Below, in pieces: positions 20,639-30,438 of a stretch of 64,000 bases of DNA (within the stretch, counting starts at the first letter, position 1; the number at the start of each line of letters is the position of its first letter). The stretch lies in assembly GCF_000381125.1 (NCBI RefSeq), contig NZ_KB905930.1, forward strand, positions 149,447 to 213,446. The letters run 5' to 3'. The notes under the pieces were generated by a model. The model did not search any database. It was not told the DNA's origin and saw only the letters and a list, made by a program, of their open reading frames with translations. A program made the translations under genes and the position numbers. The DNA comes from Caldimonas manganoxidans ATCC BAA-369. Lineage in GTDB: Bacteria > Pseudomonadota > Gammaproteobacteria > Burkholderiales > Burkholderiaceae_C.

Positions 20639-23059
20639 GTGCAATTTCCCGAGTCCTGGTTGCGCGAGTTCTGTGACCCGCCGCTGAGCACCGAAGCCCT
20701 GGCCGAACTGCTGACGATGGCCGGTCTGGAAGTGGAGGAGCTGCGTCCCGTGGCCCCGCCGTTTTCATCGGTGGTCGTGGCCCGAGTGCTGGAGGTGGAG
20801 CGGCACCCCAACGCCGATCGACTGAATGTGTGCCGCGTCGATGCCGGCACGGGGCAAACACTGCAAATCGTGTGCGGTGCGCCCAATGTGCGCGCGGGGC
20901 TGAAGGTGCCCTGTGCGCTGGTGGGGGCGCAGCTGCCGCCGGCGCAAGACGGGGGCGAACCCGTGCGCATCAAACTTGGCCAACTCCGAGGAGTGGAAAG
21001 CCAGGGCATGCTGTGCTCGGCGCGCGAACTCAAGCTCTCCGACGATCACGAGGGCTTGCTGGTGCTGGATGAGGACGCACCGGTGGGGCGCGACCTGCGC
21101 GAGGTGTTGTCGCTGGACGACACGCTGTTCACGCTCAAGCTCACGCCCAACCTGGCGCATTGTCTGAGTGTTTATGGCATTGCACGGGAGGTGTCGGCGC
21201 TGACCGGTGCGCCGTTGAAACAACCGGTTTTCCCGCCGGTGAGTGTGAGTCATGCCGACAGGCTGCCGGTGCGCATCGAGGCACCAGACTTGTGCGGGCG
21301 GTTTTCCGGGCGCATCATCCGGCACGTGAATCCGCGGGCAGCCACGCCGGCCTGGATGGTGCAGCGTTTGGCGCGTTGTGGCCAGCGTTCGGTCAATGCG
21401 TTGGTGGACATCTCGAACTATGTGATGTTCGAGTATGGCCAGCCCACTCACATTTTCGACCTCGACAAGATCCATGGGGGGCTGACGGTGCGCTGGGGGC
21501 GCCCGGGCGAGCGCCTGGAGCTGCTCAACGGTGAGACCATCGAGCTCGACGGGCAAGTCGGCGTGATCGCCGACGATGAGGCCGTCGAATCGCTGGCCGG
21601 CATCATGGGTGGGGAGCGCACGTCGACGTCCGATCACACCCGCAACATTTATGTGGAGGCGGCGTTTTGGTGGCCCAAGGCCGTGGCCGGCCGTTCGCGC
21701 CGCTACAACTTCTCGACCGACGCGGGGCATCGCTTCGAGCGCGGCGTCGATCCGGCGCGGACGGTGGACGTCATCGAGCGCATTTCGCAGCTGGTGCTGG
21801 ACATCTGTGGTGGCCAAGCCGGACCGATCGATGACCAAGTGCTGCGTCTGCCTGAGCGTGCGCCCGTCAAGTTGCGAGTGGAGCGGGCCAGCAGAGTCAT
21901 CGGCATGCCGGTCACGCAAGAGGACTGCGTCGGCGTGTTCCGCCGTCTGGGCCTGCAAGTTGCGCAGGAGCCGGGGTGTCTGACCGTGCAGCCGCCCAGT
22001 TGGCGCTTCGATCTGCAAATCGAGGAAGACCTGATCGAGGAAGTGATCCGTGTGCTGGGCTACGACCGGCTGCCGGATACCCCACCGCTGGCGCCCACGG
22101 TGGCCAAGGTGCGCTCGGAGTCGCGCCGTAGCCTGCATGCCGTGCGTCATGCCCTGGCGGCATTGGACTATCAGGAAACGTTGAACTTTAGCTTCGTCGA
22201 GCCTCAGTGGGAACGCGATTTCGCTGGCAATGAGCGTCCGATCCAGTTGCTCAATCCCATTGCAGCGCCCTTGAGCGTGATGCGATCCAGCCTGATCGGC
22301 AGCTTGGTGCAGGTGCTGCGGTTCAACTTGGCGCGCAAGGCCTCCAGGGTGCGTGTGTTCGAGGCGGGCAAGGTGTTCTTGCGCGATGCATCGGTGGTCG
22401 ACTCGGACACGACGGTGGCCGGGCTGCGTCAACCGTTGTATGTGAGCGGGCTGGCTTATGGCCCGGTGGATGAGCTGCAGTGGGGACGCGAGGATCGCGT
22501 GGTCGATTTCTTTGACGTCAAAGGCGATGTCGAGACCTTGTTGGCACCGCTGCAAGCTCGGTTCGAACCTGGGGAGCATCCTGCGCTGCATCCGGGGCGT
22601 TGTGCTCGCGTGGTGGTCGATGGCCGTGTGGTGGGACATGTGGGCGAGTTGCACCCGCGCTGGCGCCAGCGCTATGAACTGCCGCTCGCCCCGGTGGTGT
22701 TCGAGCTCGACGCCGAGGCGTTGTTGCAGCGTCCGCTGCCGGTGTACCGGCCGATTTCGCGCCAGCAACCGGTGTGGCGCGACATTGCCGTCATCGTGCG
22801 CGAAGGCGTGACGCATGATGCATTGCTGCAAGCCATCATGCAGGCGCCCACCGACGGGCTGGTGCGCCAGGCCGTGCTCTTCGATGTATACCGTCCCAAA
22901 ACGCCGACGCCGGAGATTGGCCCCGGGCAGCGCAGTCTGGCGTTGCGATTGGAGTTGTTGGATGACCGAGGAGGTCTTACCGATGAGCGCATCGATGCCG
23001 CCGTGCGAGCCGTGGTCGATACGCTGAGCCAGCGTTTTGGAGCGAGGTTGCGGGCCTGA
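20639..23059 (+). CDS. pheT: Phenylalanyl-tRNA synthetase beta subunit
   Basis: The 806-residue beta subunit starts at GTG 20639 after GCAAGGAAG. The domains in order are an N-terminal tRNA-binding (EMAP-like) domain around [20 protein letters not shown], the B3/B4 editing domain in the middle, the B5 domain, a pseudo-catalytic core, and the C-terminal ferredoxin-fold anticodon-binding domain (last about 95 residues, beginning [18 protein letters not shown]). It is followed by ihfA, the order known from E. coli. Confidence 0.98.
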   Translation: MQFPESWLREFCDPPLSTEALAELLTMAGLEVEELRPVAPPFSSVVVARVLEVERHPNADRLNVCRVDAGTGQTLQIVCGAPNVRAGLKVPCALVGAQLPPAQDGGEPVRIKLGQLRGVESQGMLCSARELKLSDDHEGLLVLDEDAPVGRDLREVLSLDDTLFTLKLTPNLAHCLSVYGIAREVSALTGAPLKQPVFPPVSVSHADRLPVRIEAPDLCGRFSGRIIRHVNPRAATPAWMVQRLARCGQRSVNALVDISNYVMFEYGQPTHIFDLDKIHGGLTVRWGRPGERLELLNGETIELDGQVGVIADDEAVESLAGIMGGERTSTSDHTRNIYVEAAFWWPKAVAGRSRRYNFSTDAGHRFERGVDPARTVDVIERISQLVLDICGGQAGPIDDQVLRLPERAPVKLRVERASRVIGMPVTQEDCVGVFRRLGLQVAQEPGCLTVQPPSWRFDLQIEEDLIEEVIRVLGYDRLPDTPPLAPTVAKVRSESRRSLHAVRHALAALDYQETLNFSFVEPQWERDFAGNERPIQLLNPIAAPLSVMRSSLIGSLVQVLRFNLARKASRVRVFEAGKVFLRDASVVDSDTTVAGLRQPLYVSGLAYGPVDELQWGREDRVVDFFDVKGDVETLLAPLQARFEPGEHPALHPGRCARVVVDGRVVGHVGELHPRWRQRYELPLAPVVFELDAEALLQRPLPVYRPISRQQPVWRDIAVIVREGVTHDALLQAIMQAPTDGLVRQAVLFDVYRPKTPTPEIGPGQRSLALRLELLDDRGGLTDERIDAAVRAVVDTLSQRFGARLRA

Positions 23060-23130
23060 GCGCAGGCCGTCAGATGCCGGGCCGGCTCGGTGCTGCCCCT
23101 GCTGGCGTGGTTGGATGGATGGAGTATGAG

Positions 23131-23472
23131 ATGGACCGAGTGATCCTCCCGGTGATCGAGACGCCGACCTTGACCAAGGCGGAATTGGCTGATCTGCTGT
23201 TCGAGCGTTTGGGGCTGAACAAGCGTGAGTCCAAGGACATGGTGGAGGCCTTCTTCGAGATCATCCATGACAGCCTGAGCCGCGGCGAGGATGTGAAACT
23301 CTCGGGTTTCGGCAATTTCCAGATCCGGCGCAAGGCCCCGCGCCCCGGGCGCAATCCGCGCACCGGGGAGTCCATCCCGATCAAAGCGCGCAATGTGGTC
23401 ACATTTCACGCCAGCCACAAGCTCAAGGCCCTGGTGCAAGGGCAAACCCCATTGGCGGAAGACTTCGAGTAA
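23131..23472 (+). CDS. ihfA: Integration host factor alpha subunit
   Basis: IHF is a heterodimeric DNA-bending protein. This 113-residue alpha subunit has [20 protein letters not shown], the beta-arm region [20 protein letters not shown] with the proline that intercalates at the kink, and [16 protein letters not shown] chose ATG 23131, which has GGAG 6 bases upstream; in-frame ATG 23119 would add four residues. It lies directly after pheT and before a MerR gene, as in other Burkholderiales. Confidence 0.95.
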   Translation: MDRVILPVIETPTLTKAELADLLFERLGLNKRESKDMVEAFFEIIHDSLSRGEDVKLSGFGNFQIRRKAPRPGRNPRTGESIPIKARNVVTFHASHKLKALVQGQTPLAEDFE

Positions 23473-23508
23473 AGTCTGAACTCTTCGGTACGATCTCATT
23501 GATTTTCA

Positions 23509-23976
23509 ATGGAGAAGGCGCTCCCAGCCATTCCTGCCAAGCGCTACTTCACCATCGGTGAGGTCAGTGAACTGTGCGGCGTCAAACCCTATGTGCTGCG
23601 GTATTGGGAGCAGGAGTTCACGCAGCTCAAGCCGATGAAGCGGCGCGGCAATCGGCGCTATTACCAGCACCACGAGGTGTTGCTCATTCGCCGCATCCGA
23701 GAACTGCTCTACGAACACGGTTTCACGATCAGCGGGGCGCGCAATCGGCTCGCGGAGATGGGCTTGGCCGGCCGTGGCATGGAGGCGGCTCTCGACGCCG
23801 AGGGCTCGGACCGCCGTGCGGTGGGGGCGGCGGCCCCGGATTCGGCCACGGACCCGGGAGCCAAGGGCAGTTCAGCCCAGGACGCGGCCCCGTCTGTCGC
23901 GCCCCGCTCGATCTATGGCTTGCAGCAGCTGCGCGAAGAATTGCTGTCCATCCGGGCCATCCTGGCACAAGAGTGA
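23509..23976 (+). CDS. MerR-family transcriptional regulator
   Basis: The 155-residue protein has an N-terminal winged helix of the MerR type (KRYFTIGEVSELCGVKPYVL, then RYWEQEFTQLKPMKRRGNRR) and a less conserved Ala/Asp-rich tail instead of a clear ligand or metal site. This short kind always follows ihfA in Burkholderiales; its target is not known to me. No metal-binding cysteine pair is seen. It ends just before the tRNA-Pro promoter. Confidence 0.92.
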   Translation: MEKALPAIPAKRYFTIGEVSELCGVKPYVLRYWEQEFTQLKPMKRRGNRRYYQHHEVLLIRRIRELLYEHGFTISGARNRLAEMGLAGRGMEAALDAEGSDRRAVGAAAPDSATDPGAKGSSAQDAAPSVAPRSIYGLQQLREELLSIRAILAQE

Positions 23977-23992
23977 AATTTGTGCCTATAAT
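23963..23992 (+). promoter_or_regulatory. Promoter of tRNA-Pro
   Basis: A perfect TATAAT (23987-23992) lies 12 bases before the tRNA, with TGGCAC (23963-23968) 18 bases upstream as a fair -35 box. The -35 box falls inside the 3' end of the MerR gene. Confidence 0.65.
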
Positions 23993-24004
23993 TCAAGGCT
24001 TCGT

Positions 24005-24081
24005 CGGGGTGTAGCGCAGCCTGGTAGCGCACTTGCATGGGGTGCAAGGGGTCGCGAGTTCGAATCCCGCCACCCCGACCA
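24005..24081 (+). tRNA. tRNA-Pro (anticodon GGG)
   Basis: The 77-base cloverleaf has an acceptor stem CGGGGTG (24005-24011) with CACCCCG (24071-24077), discriminator A and an encoded CCA (24079-24081). The D arm is GCGC...GCGC. The anticodon stem CTTGC/GCAAG holds loop ATGGGGT, so the anticodon is GGG at 24039-24041. The T arm TTCGAAT is closed by GCGAG/CCCGC with one A-C mismatch. It reads CCC and CCU codons. Confidence 0.97.
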
Positions 24082-24090
24082 TCGAATGCG

Positions 24091-24123
24091 AAAGCCCGGT
24101 GCCGACAAGGCGCCGGGCTTTTT
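24091..24123 (+). terminator. Rho-independent terminator of tRNA-Pro
   Basis: A 13-pair stem AAAGCCCGGTGCC (24091-24103) with GGCGCCGGGCTTT (24109-24121), one T-G pair, a five-base loop and a T-run. It lies 10 bases after the tRNA. Confidence 0.85.
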
Positions 24124-24431
24124 GCTTGAGGGCTCGGGGAGGCAGTGTCGCGTGCGGCCATCGGGCCTTGCCTACCTTGGCCAGCCAGTCCCAACCGCGC
24201 GAGGGGGCAGGGCGTATGGGCGCACGGGCGTATGGGTGTCTGGAGCGGCCTTGCCGGGCGGCATCCCGGCAATGAGGGGCCCCGAGTCTCGACGAGAGGG
24301 GCGCTCTGATTTTCGATATAATCTTGCGCTTTCGTTCCTTGCCGCACTCGTGGGCAGGCTCCTATGGAGCCTGCCTTGACGCCCGGGGCGGCTTACCCAC
24401 CCATCTCGATGGGAATCCACAAGGAGTGTCA
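24124..24431 (+). promoter_or_regulatory. Leader region of the rpsF operon
   Basis: The roughly 300 bases before rpsF hold no convincing gene. A perfect TATAAT lies at 24317-24322, without a clear -35. A 10-pair perfect hairpin GGCAGGCTCC/GGAGCCTGCC with a three-base loop sits at 24353-24375, followed by about 55 bases to the rpsF start. The S6:S18 autoregulatory motif known from other bacteria has a CCG in the loop; that is not evident here. Further upstream a 16-base imperfect tandem repeat (GGGCGTATGGG core) lies around 24211-24242. Confidence 0.5.
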
Positions 24432-24794
24432 ATGCGTCACTATGAAATCGTCCTATTGATCCATCCGGATCAAAGCGAGCAGGTCGGCGCCATGCTCGAG
24501 CGCTACAAGGGCATGGTCACCTCCGCAGGTGGCAAGGTCCACCGTGTCGAGGATTGGGGCCGTCGCCAGTTGGCCTACATGATCCAGAAGCTCGCCAAGG
24601 CCCACTATGTGTGCTTGAACATCGAGTGCAGCAAAGAAACCTTGGCCGAGCTGGAGACGGCGTTCCGCTTCAATGACGCCGTGCTGCGGCATTTGACGGT
24701 GCAAAAGCGCAAGGCCGAGACCGCGCCGTCGGTCATGATGAAGGCCGTCGAGAAGGAAGAGGCCCGCAAGTCGCAACAGGAGGCGGCTGCCTGA
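24432..24794 (+). CDS. rpsF: 30S ribosomal protein S6
   Basis: The 120-residue protein has the family start [18 protein letters not shown], the central [21 protein letters not shown] and an acidic, lysine-containing tail. The ATG at 24432 follows AAGGAG; the longer open frame upstream is leader. S6 binds the 30S platform together with S18, whose gene rpsR is two genes downstream. Confidence 0.98.
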   Translation: MRHYEIVLLIHPDQSEQVGAMLERYKGMVTSAGGKVHRVEDWGRRQLAYMIQKLAKAHYVCLNIECSKETLAELETAFRFNDAVLRHLTVQKRKAETAPSVMMKAVEKEEARKSQQEAAA

Positions 24795-24828
24795 ATGAGG
24801 TGCTGCCGCGTGCCGTCGGTTGCCGAGC

Positions 24829-25110
24829 ATGAACCAGGTGATGCTGGAAGCTCGGGTGACTGAGCGAGGTGCGCTGCGCTATACCCCGGCCGGACTTCCT
24901 GCGCTCGACTTGCTGCTGTCGCACGAGTCCACGTTGATGGAAGCCGCCATCCCGCGCAAAGTCCGCATGGACCTCAAAGCGGTGGTGATCGGGGCTTTGG
25001 CGGAGCAGTTGAGCCGCGTCGAGATGGGCAGTGTCCATCGCTTCGCTGGATTTCTGGCCTCTCAGCGCAATGGCCGCGGCGTGGTGTTGCACATCACTGG
25101 CCTGCTTTAG
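24829..25110 (+). CDS. priB: Primosomal replication protein PriB
   Basis: PriB is a small single-stranded-DNA-binding OB-fold protein of the replication restart primosome. This 93-residue protein (MNQVMLEARVTERGALRYTPAGL) fits the family in size and pattern, with the typical GVVLHITGL end. The ATG at 24829 is preferred over TTG 24820. Its position between rpsF and rpsR is the well-known conserved order. Confidence 0.92.
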   Translation: MNQVMLEARVTERGALRYTPAGLPALDLLLSHESTLMEAAIPRKVRMDLKAVVIGALAEQLSRVEMGSVHRFAGFLASQRNGRGVVLHITGLL

Positions 25111-25153
25111 TGCATCGTTAATCTTCGGATAGATCAATTAGGAAAGTTCCATC

Positions 25154-25438
25154 ATGGCTGCGCCCCGTAGCAAGCTCTCAAAGGATCGCAAGTCCAAGCG
25201 CAATCAGCAGTCGCTGCTGTTCAAGCGCAAGCGTTTCTGCCGCTTTACCGTCGCTGGCGTCGAGGAGATCGATTACAAGGATGTCGATACCTTGCGCGAT
25301 TTCATTGGTGAGAACGGCAAGATCACGCCCGCCCGTCTGACTGGCACGCGCGCCATTTATCAGCGTCAGCTCTCGACGGCCATCAAGCGCGCCCGTTTCC
25401 TGGCTTTGCTGCCGTATACCGATCAGCACAAGGTTTGA
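25154..25438 (+). CDS. rpsR: 30S ribosomal protein S18
   Basis: The 94-residue basic protein has the S18 core [20 protein letters not shown] and [20 protein letters not shown]. It has a 20-residue basic N-terminal part ([18 protein letters not shown]) as seen in betaproteobacteria. A ribosome site AGGAAAG lies before the ATG. The stop codon is 11 bases before rplI. Confidence 0.97.
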   Translation: MAAPRSKLSKDRKSKRNQQSLLFKRKRFCRFTVAGVEEIDYKDVDTLRDFIGENGKITPARLTGTRAIYQRQLSTAIKRARFLALLPYTDQHKV

Positions 25439-25449
25439 GGAGTCCAGAC

Positions 25450-25902
25450 ATGCAAATCATCCTGCTGGAAAAAGTCGCCAATCTGGGCAACCTCGGTGAT
25501 GTGGTCAAGGTCAAGGACGGCTATGCCCGCAACTTCCTGATTCCCACGGGGGCGGCCCGTCGCGCCACGGAGGCGGCCATCAAGGAGTTCGAAGCCAAGC
25601 GAGCCGAACTCGAGAAGGCCGCCGCCGAGAAACTCGCCGCTGCCCAGGCCTTGGGCGAGAAGATCAACGGCAAGACGGTGCAAGTCACCCAAAAGGCTGG
25701 GGTGGACGGCCGTCTGTTCGGTTCGGTCACGAACATCGACATTGCCGAAGCTCTGGGCAAGCTGGGCTTCCAGGTGCACAAGTCGCAGATCCGCTTGCCC
25801 AACGGCCCGATCAAGACCGTGGGCGAACACCCGGTGACGGTGGGGCTGCACACCGACGTGGTGGTGGAAGTGCTGGTCTCGGTGGTGGGTGAAACCGCCT
25901 GA
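25450..25902 (+). CDS. rplI: 50S ribosomal protein L9
   Basis: L9 is a two-domain protein on a long helix. This frame gives exactly the usual 150 residues: [20 protein letters not shown] with [16 protein letters not shown], then the connecting helix and the C-terminal domain [20 protein letters not shown] 25450 is used because the earlier in-frame start (25435) overlaps the rpsR stop and adds nothing conserved. It is followed by a terminator. Confidence 0.98.
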   Translation: MQIILLEKVANLGNLGDVVKVKDGYARNFLIPTGAARRATEAAIKEFEAKRAELEKAAAEKLAAAQALGEKINGKTVQVTQKAGVDGRLFGSVTNIDIAEALGKLGFQVHKSQIRLPNGPIKTVGEHPVTVGLHTDVVVEVLVSVVGETA

Positions 25903-25923
25903 AGACGCAAGGCTGTGCGACAC

Positions 25924-25956
25924 AGGCCGGTGCCTCGCACCGGCCTTTTCGTTTTC
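25924..25956 (+). terminator. Rho-independent terminator of the rpsF-rplI operon
   Basis: A perfect 10-pair stem AGGCCGGTGC (25924-25933) with GCACCGGCCT (25937-25946), a CTC loop and TTTTCGTTTT. It lies 22 bases after rplI. Confidence 0.88.
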
Positions 25957-26054
25957 TACACAGCTTGTTCTGCACAAAGGCACAGGCTGTCCCCGAGATA
26001 TCCACAGACTTGTTCCTTGCCCCACGGCGGGGCTCGTCTTAACCTACTCGACTT

Positions 26055-27482
26055 ATGTCCGCCATCGTCTCAGGTTCGTCCTTTCCCGAGACCCCTCGTC
26101 GCCAGGACGACGAGGTGGCGCGTTTGCGCATTCCTCCGCATTCCGTCGAAGCCGAGCAAAGCGTGTTGGGGGGCTTGCTGCTGGACAACGGAGCGTGGGA
26201 CCGCGCCGGCGATTTGCTCACGGAGAGCGACTTCTACCGTCATGAGCACCGCCTGATCTACGCGGCCATCGGCCAACTGATCAACGCCAACAAGCCGGCC
26301 GATGTGATCACGGTGTTCGAGCACTTGCAAAGCTTGGGCAAGGCTGAAGAATGTGGTGGTCTGGTGTATCTGAATGCGCTGGCGCAGAGCGTGCCCAGTG
26401 CGGCCAACCTGCGCCGCTATGCGGAGATCGTGCGAGAGCGCGCCATCTTGCGCAAACTCGTCTCGGCTAGCGACGAGATCGCCACGGCGGCCTTCAATCC
26501 ACAAGGTCGCCCGGTGTCGCAGATCCTGGACGAAGCCGAAGGGCGCATCTTCCAGATCGGCGAAGAGGGCAACCGCGGCAAACAGGGGTTCCATTCGATG
26601 GAATCTCTGGTCGTGCAATTGCTCGACCGCGTGCAAGAGCTGGCCGAGAATGGCGCCGAGGATGTCACGGGGGTGCGTACCGGCTTCTACGATCTGGACC
26701 GCATGACCTCGGGTCTGCAACCGGGCGATCTGATCATCTTGGCGGCGCGTCCGTCCATGGGTAAAACCGCCTTTGCCCTGAACATCGGGGAGCATGTGGC
26801 CGTCCATGAGGGGCTACCGGTGGTGATTTTCTCGATGGAGATGGGGGCGGCCCAATTGGCGCTGCGGGTGGTGGGCTCGCTCGGCCGCATCGACCAAAGC
26901 CATCTGCGCACCGGCGCTTTGCGCGACGATGAGTGGTCGCGGCTGTCCGAGGCGGTGGAGAAGCTGCGCAACGCGAGCATCTTCATCGATGAGACGCCAG
27001 GGTTGTCGCCCAGTGAGCTGCGCGCGCGGGCCCGCCGCCAGGCGCGTCAATGCGGCCAGCTTGGTCTGATCATCGTCGACTACTTGCAGTTGATGAGCGG
27101 CAGCTCTGGCAGCAGTGAAGAAAACCGCGCCACCGTGATCGGCGAAATCTCACGTGGCCTCAAGGCTCTTGCCAAAGAACTGCGCTGTCCCGTCATTGCG
27201 CTTTCTCAGCTCAACCGCAGTGTCGAGAGCCGCACCGACAAGCGCCCGATGATGAGCGATCTGCGGGAATCGGGGGCGATCGAGCAAGATGCCGACGTCA
27301 TCATGTTCATCTACCGTGACGAGTACTACACCAAGGACCAATGCAAGGAGCCTGGTGTGGCCGAAATCATCATCGGCAAGCAGCGCAACGGCCCGGTCGG
27401 AACCGTCAAGCTCACTTTCCTGAAGCCGTTGACCAAGTTCGAGAATCTGGCGCCCGGTGCGCTCGGGGGCGGCGACTACTGA
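26055..27482 (+). CDS. dnaB: Replicative DNA helicase DnaB
   Basis: DnaB is the hexameric 5'-3' helicase of the replication fork. The 475-residue protein has the N-terminal helical domain (RIPPHSVEAEQSVLGGLLLD), a linker, and the RecA-like motor with Walker A ARPSMGKTAFALNI (lysine 237), Walker B LIIVDYLQLM and the DnaB motif PVIALSQLNRSVESR. Its position after rplI is conserved. No intein interrupts it. Confidence 0.98.
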   Translation: MSAIVSGSSFPETPRRQDDEVARLRIPPHSVEAEQSVLGGLLLDNGAWDRAGDLLTESDFYRHEHRLIYAAIGQLINANKPADVITVFEHLQSLGKAEECGGLVYLNALAQSVPSAANLRRYAEIVRERAILRKLVSASDEIATAAFNPQGRPVSQILDEAEGRIFQIGEEGNRGKQGFHSMESLVVQLLDRVQELAENGAEDVTGVRTGFYDLDRMTSGLQPGDLIILAARPSMGKTAFALNIGEHVAVHEGLPVVIFSMEMGAAQLALRVVGSLGRIDQSHLRTGALRDDEWSRLSEAVEKLRNASIFIDETPGLSPSELRARARRQARQCGQLGLIIVDYLQLMSGSSGSSEENRATVIGEISRGLKALAKELRCPVIALSQLNRSVESRTDKRPMMSDLRESGAIEQDADVIMFIYRDEYYTKDQCKEPGVAEIIIGKQRNGPVGTVKLTFLKPLTKFENLAPGALGGGDY

Positions 27483-27498
27483 GGCCCCCTTCGATCGT

Positions 27499-29133
27499 TC
27501 AGAGCACTTCGCTGGCGAAATCGGCCAAGCGCGAACGCTCGCCGCGAGCCAGCGTGACATGCCCGCTGTGCGGCCAGCCCTTGAATCGGTCCACGGCATA
27601 CGTCAGGCCTGAACTGCCTTCGGTGAGGTAGGGCGTATCGATTTGCGCGAGGTTGCCCAAGCAGACGATCTTCGTGCCAGGACCGGCCCGGGTGATGAGC
27701 GTCTTCATTTGCTTGGGGGTCAGATTCTGGGCTTCGTCGATGATGACGAACTTGTTCAGGAAAGTGCGCCCACGCATGAAGTTCATGCTCTTGATCTTCA
27801 CTTTGGATCGCACCAGTTCTTGGGTGGCGGCCCGTCCCCATTCGCCGGCGCTGGTGTCGGTGCGAGCGAGCACTTCCAGGTTGTCGTCCAAAGCGCCCAT
27901 CCACGGCGACATTTTTTCTTCTTCCGTGCCGGGCAGGTAGCCGATGTCCTCACCCACCGGCACGGTGACCCGGGTCACGATGATTTCGGTGTAGCGTCGC
28001 TCCTCGAGGACTTGACTGAGGGCAGCGGCCAGCGTCATCAGGGTCTTGCCGGTGCCGGCCGTGCCGGTGAGGGTGACGAAGTCGCACTCCGGGTCCATCA
28101 GCAGGTTGAGCGCGAAGTTTTGCTCCCGGTTGCGCGCCGTGATGCCCCACACGGCATTCTTTTGGTGGGTGTATTCCTTGCAGGTGCGCAACACGGCGGT
28201 TTTGCCCGTGATCTCGGTGACGCGTGCGTACAGTGGCGTCACGCCGGGGGCTTCGAGATAGACGAATTGATTGATCAGCAGTGCCGGCACCAAGGGGCCG
28301 CTGATGCGGTAGTAGGTGTGGCCCGCTTGCTGCCAGCTTTCCATGGTCTTGCCATGGCGCTCCCAAAAATCGACCGGCAGCGGCAACACGCCGGTGTAGA
28401 GCAGGTCGCCGTCCTCGAGTGTTTTGTCGTTGTAGTAGTCCTCGGCCGGCAGCCCCAAGGCACGTGCCTTGATGCGCATGTTGATGTCTTTGGACACCAA
28501 CACCACCTCGCGGTCGGGATGCTTCTGGCGCAGCGATTGCACGACGCCGAGGATCTGGTTGTCGGCCTTGCCCTGGGGTAATCCCACGGGCAATTGCACG
28601 TCCACGAGCTGGGTCTGGAAGAACAGATGCCCCCCGGCTTCGCGATGCCCGGTCTTGGACAAGGGCACTCCCCCCTCAGGGAAGTTGGCATTCGTTTGAG
28701 CCACCAGGGCGTCGAGTTCGCGGCTGACTTGCCGGGCATTGCGGGCCACTTCGGACATGCCCCGCTTGTGGCTGTCGAGCTCCTCCAGCGTGATCATCGG
28801 CAAATAGATGTCGTGTTCCTCGAAGCGATAGATCGACATCGGGTCGTGCATCAGCACATTGGTGTCGAGCACGAAAAGCTTGGGCGGGCCTTGCCGCTGA
28901 GGCCGCTTCGGGCGGGCCGGGGCTTGCGCCTGCGCAGCCACTGGTACAGGCGTGGACTGACGAGGCTGCGCCGGCGCCAGCGCAACCGGTGCATCGGTGC
29001 GCAGTTCCAGCAGGCCGTGAGAGCTGGGCTCGGATTTTTGCGATCGGGGGGTCTTGCGCGGCGCGCTCTGCGCGTCAATGTCCGAGAGGGTCAGCAGGGT
29101 GGCTTTCTTCGTGGGGGGCTTGGGCAGAGGCAT
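27499..29133 (-). CDS. PIN-PhoH fusion protein (PhoH2-type ribonuclease/helicase)
   Basis: The 544-residue protein has an Ala/Pro/Gln-rich basic N-terminus (1-83), a PIN nuclease domain (KLFVLDTNVLMHDP from about 85, with acidic residues at LEELD), and a C-terminal PhoH ATPase domain with Walker A GTAGTGKT (357-364) and Walker B FVIIDEAQN (Asp466-Glu467). PIN-PhoH proteins of this kind are reported as RNA helicases with RNase activity in some bacteria. The physiological role in this group is not settled. It converges with dnaB, 16 bases apart, with no terminator seen between them. Confidence 0.92.
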   Translation of the reverse strand: MPLPKPPTKKATLLTLSDIDAQSAPRKTPRSQKSEPSSHGLLELRTDAPVALAPAQPRQSTPVPVAAQAQAPARPKRPQRQGPPKLFVLDTNVLMHDPMSIYRFEEHDIYLPMITLEELDSHKRGMSEVARNARQVSRELDALVAQTNANFPEGGVPLSKTGHREAGGHLFFQTQLVDVQLPVGLPQGKADNQILGVVQSLRQKHPDREVVLVSKDINMRIKARALGLPAEDYYNDKTLEDGDLLYTGVLPLPVDFWERHGKTMESWQQAGHTYYRISGPLVPALLINQFVYLEAPGVTPLYARVTEITGKTAVLRTCKEYTHQKNAVWGITARNREQNFALNLLMDPECDFVTLTGTAGTGKTLMTLAAALSQVLEERRYTEIIVTRVTVPVGEDIGYLPGTEEEKMSPWMGALDDNLEVLARTDTSAGEWGRAATQELVRSKVKIKSMNFMRGRTFLNKFVIIDEAQNLTPKQMKTLITRAGPGTKIVCLGNLAQIDTPYLTEGSSGLTYAVDRFKGWPHSGHVTLARGERSRLADFASEVL

Positions 29134-29160
29134 CGTCAGGCGGGTTCAGGCAGCGGAAAC

Positions 29161-29192
29161 AAAAAAGCCGCACAGCAAGCTGGGCGGCTTTG
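29161..29192 (-). terminator. Rho-independent terminator of the peroxiredoxin gene
   Basis: Read on the minus strand, AAAGCCGC (29191-29184) pairs with GCGGCTTT (29171-29164) and the transcript ends in a run of six T (29166-29161). It lies between the peroxiredoxin stop and the PIN-PhoH start. Confidence 0.8.
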
Positions 29193-29326
29193 CGTGGATG
29201 CGGCGGTGACGACTCTCGAATCGGGTCGACGGCATGGCTTCATTATGCACGGCCACCGCAGCGGTGCAATGTCATCACGTCGTGTGCATCGGTACGGCCG
29301 ATGGAACCCGGCACGCTGGCGAGATT

Positions 29327-29803
29327 TCAAGCCGCCTTCTTCAGCGCCTTGACGGCCTTGAGGACTTCATCCACATGGCCGGCCACCTTGATGCCGCGCC
29401 ATTCGTGGCGCAGGATGCCGTCGCCATCGATCACGAAGGTGCTGCGCTCGATGCCTTTGACCTTCTTGCCGTACATGATCTTGTTTTTGACCACGCCGAA
29501 CATGTGGCAGAGCTTTTCTTCGGTGTCGGCGATCAGCTCGAAGGGCAACTCCAAGTTCTGCTTGAACTTGTCGTGCGAAGCCATGTTGTCGCGCGATACA
29601 CCGAAAACCACCGCGCCGGCTTTCACGAATTCTTTGTGCTTGTCACGAAACTGCATGGCCTCGGTCGTGCATCCCGGGGTGTTGTCCTTGGGATAGAAAT
29701 ACAGCACGACGATCTGACCTGCGTAGGCCTGGGGCGTGAACTTCACCCCGTTCGTGGCAAGCGCTTCAAAGTCCGGGAGAGGTTTATTGAGGGCTGGCGT
29801 CAT
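29327..29803 (-). CDS. bcp: Peroxiredoxin, Bcp/PrxQ type, lacking the usual resolving cysteine
   Basis: This thiol peroxidase reduces hydrogen peroxide and organic hydroperoxides. The 158-residue protein has the active-site segment FYPKDNTPGCTTEAMQFRD with the peroxidatic Cys45. The resolving cysteine that E. coli Bcp has five residues later is methionine here (position 50). Another cysteine occurs in KLCHMFG further on. It may therefore act as a 1-Cys enzyme or use the distant cysteine. It is divergent in direction from nothing close; the next gene upstream lies 54 bases away on the same strand. Confidence 0.93.
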   Translation of the reverse strand: MTPALNKPLPDFEALATNGVKFTPQAYAGQIVVLYFYPKDNTPGCTTEAMQFRDKHKEFVKAGAVVFGVSRDNMASHDKFKQNLELPFELIADTEEKLCHMFGVVKNKIMYGKKVKGIERSTFVIDGDGILRHEWRGIKVAGHVDEVLKAVKALKKAA

Positions 29804-29857
29804 GTAGGTGTTGAAGAGGGTTGCGCCCGTTCAGGCCTAGCCCGAGATTATAGCTTC

Positions 29858-30307
29858 TCACCTGCCGATATCCCTTGCCAATGGTCGGTGGCCCCATGAT
29901 GGGGGCTGGGGCCCATCATGGGCCGATGGCGGGGGCGTCATCATCAGCAAAGCCACCACGCTGCGGCCTTCGCTGGCCAGAATGTTGTAGGTGCGGCAGG
30001 CCGCGGCGGTGTCCATCGTTTCTACGCCGATACGCTGCATCATCAGCGGCTGCAGGAGTTGCGGCCGGGCGAACTGCAGGCGTGCACCGGTGCCCAGTAG
30101 CACGACCTCGGGGGCGAGGTCCGCCACACGGGTGAAGTCCTCGACGGTCAAATCCGTCACGCTCTGGCAGGCCCAGGACTGCACCGGCCCACGCCATGGC
30201 ACCAGCAGGCTGCCGGTATGCACCACGGCGTTGATGGTGATGCCCTGGGCCGTCAGAGCCGTGATGATGTTCAAGGACGCATCGGCGCGATCGGGCTGCA
30301 GTTTCAC
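29858..30307 (-). CDS. Mth938-like domain protein (DUF498/NDUFAF3 family)
   Basis: The 149-residue protein has the family core VVLLGTGARLQFARPQLLQP and IGVETMDTAAACRTYNILAS EGR. Eukaryotic relatives (NDUFAF3) assist complex I assembly; the bacterial function is not established. The C-terminal 20 residues are Pro/His-rich and probably disordered. It is divergent from alaA, with about 130 bases between the starts. Confidence 0.85.
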   Translation of the reverse strand: MKLQPDRADASLNIITALTAQGITINAVVHTGSLLVPWRGPVQSWACQSVTDLTVEDFTRVADLAPEVVLLGTGARLQFARPQLLQPLMMQRIGVETMDTAAACRTYNILASEGRSVVALLMMTPPPSAHDGPQPPSWGHRPLARDIGR

Positions 30308-30438
30308 GGGCAGGGGGAGGCTGGGGCGTCAGCGGTGGGTGGGCGTATGGTTAAATTATAGGTTTTGCATCGCAGCAAGATCGCACCATTTGCGTTCGTT
30401 GCAGTCCGAATCGGGGCTTGCTTCCGGGGAGTGCTTTT

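Noticed and set aside
20765..22831. 688-residue open frame antisense to pheT
   Set aside because: Shadow of pheT; residue composition is not protein-like.
24353..24375. S6:S18 autoregulatory motif before rpsF
   Set aside because: A strong hairpin exists, but the loop lacks the CCG expected for that motif, so I list it only as a leader hairpin.
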